DNA from: Pseudoxanthomonas winnipegensis
GTDB taxonomy: Bacteria; Pseudomonadota; Gammaproteobacteria; Xanthomonadales; Xanthomonadaceae
Assembly (NCBI RefSeq): GCF_004283755.1
Contig: NZ_SHMH01000006.1
Location: forward strand, 62,001-126,000
Direction: 5' to 3'
DNA: 64,000 bases
Below are positions 63,136 to 64,000 of this stretch, one piece after another. Under the pieces are notes generated by a model. It was not told the origin of the DNA and did no database searches. It saw only the letters and a program-made list of their open reading frames with translations. The position numbers and the translations under genes were made by a program. Every line of letters begins with the position of its first letter. Position 1 is the first letter of the stretch.

Positions 63136-63732
63136 ATGGTGGACAAGCCGTTCGCGCCGTCGTGCGCGCGCAATCGCGATCCGATCCTGGCCGTGCTGCG
63201 CCCGCTGCTGGCCCGGACTCGCCGCGTGCTGGAGATCGGCAGCGGCACCGGCCAGCACGCGGTGCATTTCGCCGCCGCGCTGCCGCAGCTGTGCTGGCAG
63301 ACCAGCGAGCGCGCCGAACACCTGCCCGGCATCGCCGCGTGGCTGGACGAGGCCGCGCTGCCCAACACCCTGCCGCCGCTGGCGCTGGACGTGGCGCGCG
63401 GGCCGTGGCCGGCGCAGCCCTTCGATGCGGTGTTCACCGCCAATACGCTGCACATCATGGGCTGGCCGCAGTTGCAGGCGTGCTTCGACGGGCTTGCCGG
63501 TGTGCTGGAGGAGGGCGGCGTCCTGGCGGTCTACGGGCCGTTCAACTACGGCGGTGCCTTCACCAGCGACAGCAATGCGCAGTTCGACCAGTGGCTGAAG
63601 GCGCGCTATCCGGTCAGCGGGATCCGCGATCTCGAGGCGGTCGATGCGCTGGCGCGCGGCATCGGCCTGCGGCTGGAGGCCGATCATGCGATGCCGGCGA
63701 ACAATCGCTTGCTGGTGTGGCGGCGGGGGTAG
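63136..63732 (+). CDS. DUF938 family methyltransferase-like protein
   Basis: A 198-residue protein with the DUF938 pattern: FAPSCARNRDPILAVLRPLL, the SAM-binding motif VLEIGSGTGQHAVHFA, AVFTANTLHIMGWPQ and GPFNYGGAFTSDSNAQFD. It is a class I methyltransferase fold of unknown substrate. It follows the signalling operon by 12 bp and may be co-transcribed, though a functional link is not evident. Confidence 0.9.
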   Translation: MVDKPFAPSCARNRDPILAVLRPLLARTRRVLEIGSGTGQHAVHFAAALPQLCWQTSERAEHLPGIAAWLDEAALPNTLPPLALDVARGPWPAQPFDAVFTANTLHIMGWPQLQACFDGLAGVLEEGGVLAVYGPFNYGGAFTSDSNAQFDQWLKARYPVSGIRDLEAVDALARGIGLRLEADHAMPANNRLLVWRRG

Positions 63733-63739
63733 CGCTTCG

Positions 63740-63885
63740 CTTCCTCCCTTTGGCCGTGGGCCAGGGGGAGCTCGAAGTCGCGGCTGGCGACTGAGGGGGA
63801 GGGGTGCTCTTGCCGGGAACGTCAAAAGCAAAAGCACCCCCTCCCAGCCTCCCCCTTCGCTGCGCGAAAGGGGAGGGGCCTGGAA
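63740..63885. repeat. Second, inverted copy of the CCCCTCCC...AGTCGC repeat
   Basis: Read inverted, it has the same order of blocks as 35720-35880: CCCCTCCC, AGCACCCC, TCAGTCGCCAGCCGCGACTTCGAGCTCCC. Its spacer includes TCAAAAGCAAAAGCACCCC. It lies after the methyltransferase stop. Confidence 0.75.
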
Positions 63886-63889
63886 GCCA

Positions 63890-63962
63890 GAGCCAAAGCA
63901 ACAGCAGCAACAGCAGCGCAGCGGATGCTTCAGGTCGCCATTCCCGCGAAGGCGGGAATCCA
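63890..63962. repeat. Hexanucleotide-like tract and CCCGCGAAGGCGGGAA palindrome
   Basis: GCCAAAGCAACAGCAGCAACAGCAGC (63893 onwards) resembles the GCAACN tracts elsewhere. It is followed by the hairpin ATTCCCGCGAAGGCGGGAAT with the ATCCA tail. The rest of the window to its end shows no gene. Confidence 0.6.
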
Positions 63963-64000
63963 GTGCCTTTGCGCTTGGTGCGGCGTTTCGCCCGCAGACC

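Overview
The window is very GC-rich bacterial chromosome. Its content points to the Xanthomonadaceae (Lysobacteraceae), in the Pseudoxanthomonas / Stenotrophomonas / Lysobacter / Xanthomonas area. The indicators are a TonB-dependent receptor of the Xanthomonas-Caulobacter type next to flavin-dependent halogenases and SapC, an ABC permease fused to an M1 aminopeptidase, GTAG-footed palindromes resembling the SMAG repeats of Stenotrophomonas, and several other dispersed palindrome families. Genus assignment is inference. I see no rRNA, tRNA, CRISPR, prophage or transposase gene.

Layout. 0-12 kb: the tail of an MFS transporter, then a Ser/Thr kinase, an ECF-like sigma factor, an autotransporter with a (Thr-Pro)26 linker, a DUF6065/cupin-like fusion, two NTF2-like secreted proteins, a small coupled ORF and a polytopic membrane protein. 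An 11-bp motif is shared upstream of the autotransporter and the first NTF2-like gene and may be a sigma-factor target. 12-18.6 kb: an ABC ATPase plus permease-aminopeptidase fusion, an alpha/beta hydrolase and zapE. 18.6-29.4 kb: two 552-bp structured repeats in inverted orientation flank a segment with a lipid A phosphoethanolamine transferase gene, a PAP2 phosphatase, a divergent two-component system, a CbrA-like transporter-kinase and an ExoD protein. 29.4-31.6 kb: hemB, a small membrane protein and aroE. 31.7-32.9 kb: a bestrophin gene split by a 266-bp terminal-inverted-repeat element. 33-39.8 kb: lipoprotein, VOC protein, DUF885 protein, a dipeptidyl-peptidase gene with an in-frame TGA, a glutathione transferase and a YqhA-like protein.

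40-48.2 kb: an uptake/halogenation locus (TonB receptor, halogenase, SapC, cupin_8 protein, second halogenase), with a LacI-type palindrome upstream of the receptor and a strong hairpin after it. 48.5-51.9 kb: uvrD and a universal stress protein, separated by a diverged single-arm relative of the 552-bp repeat. 52-59 kb (minus strand): a nucleotide-sugar/glycosyltransferase operon (CgeB-like transferase, RfbF, SDR epimerase, RfbC-like, SAF-domain oxidoreductase) and Tat-exported opgD. 59.3-63.1 kb: a CHASE3/PAS histidine kinase, a single-domain response regulator and a REC-kinase-REC hybrid, packed as one operon, followed by a DUF938 methyltransferase.

The most unusual material is the repeat biology. 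The 552-bp elements keep several hairpins by paired base changes between arms and copies, are bordered on every side by hexanucleotide tracts, and frame a 9.4-kb segment that could invert by homologous recombination. Two genes are visibly broken (bestrophin, dipeptidyl peptidase). Two proteins have family folds with altered key motifs (the cupin-like half of the DUF6065 fusion and the first halogenase).
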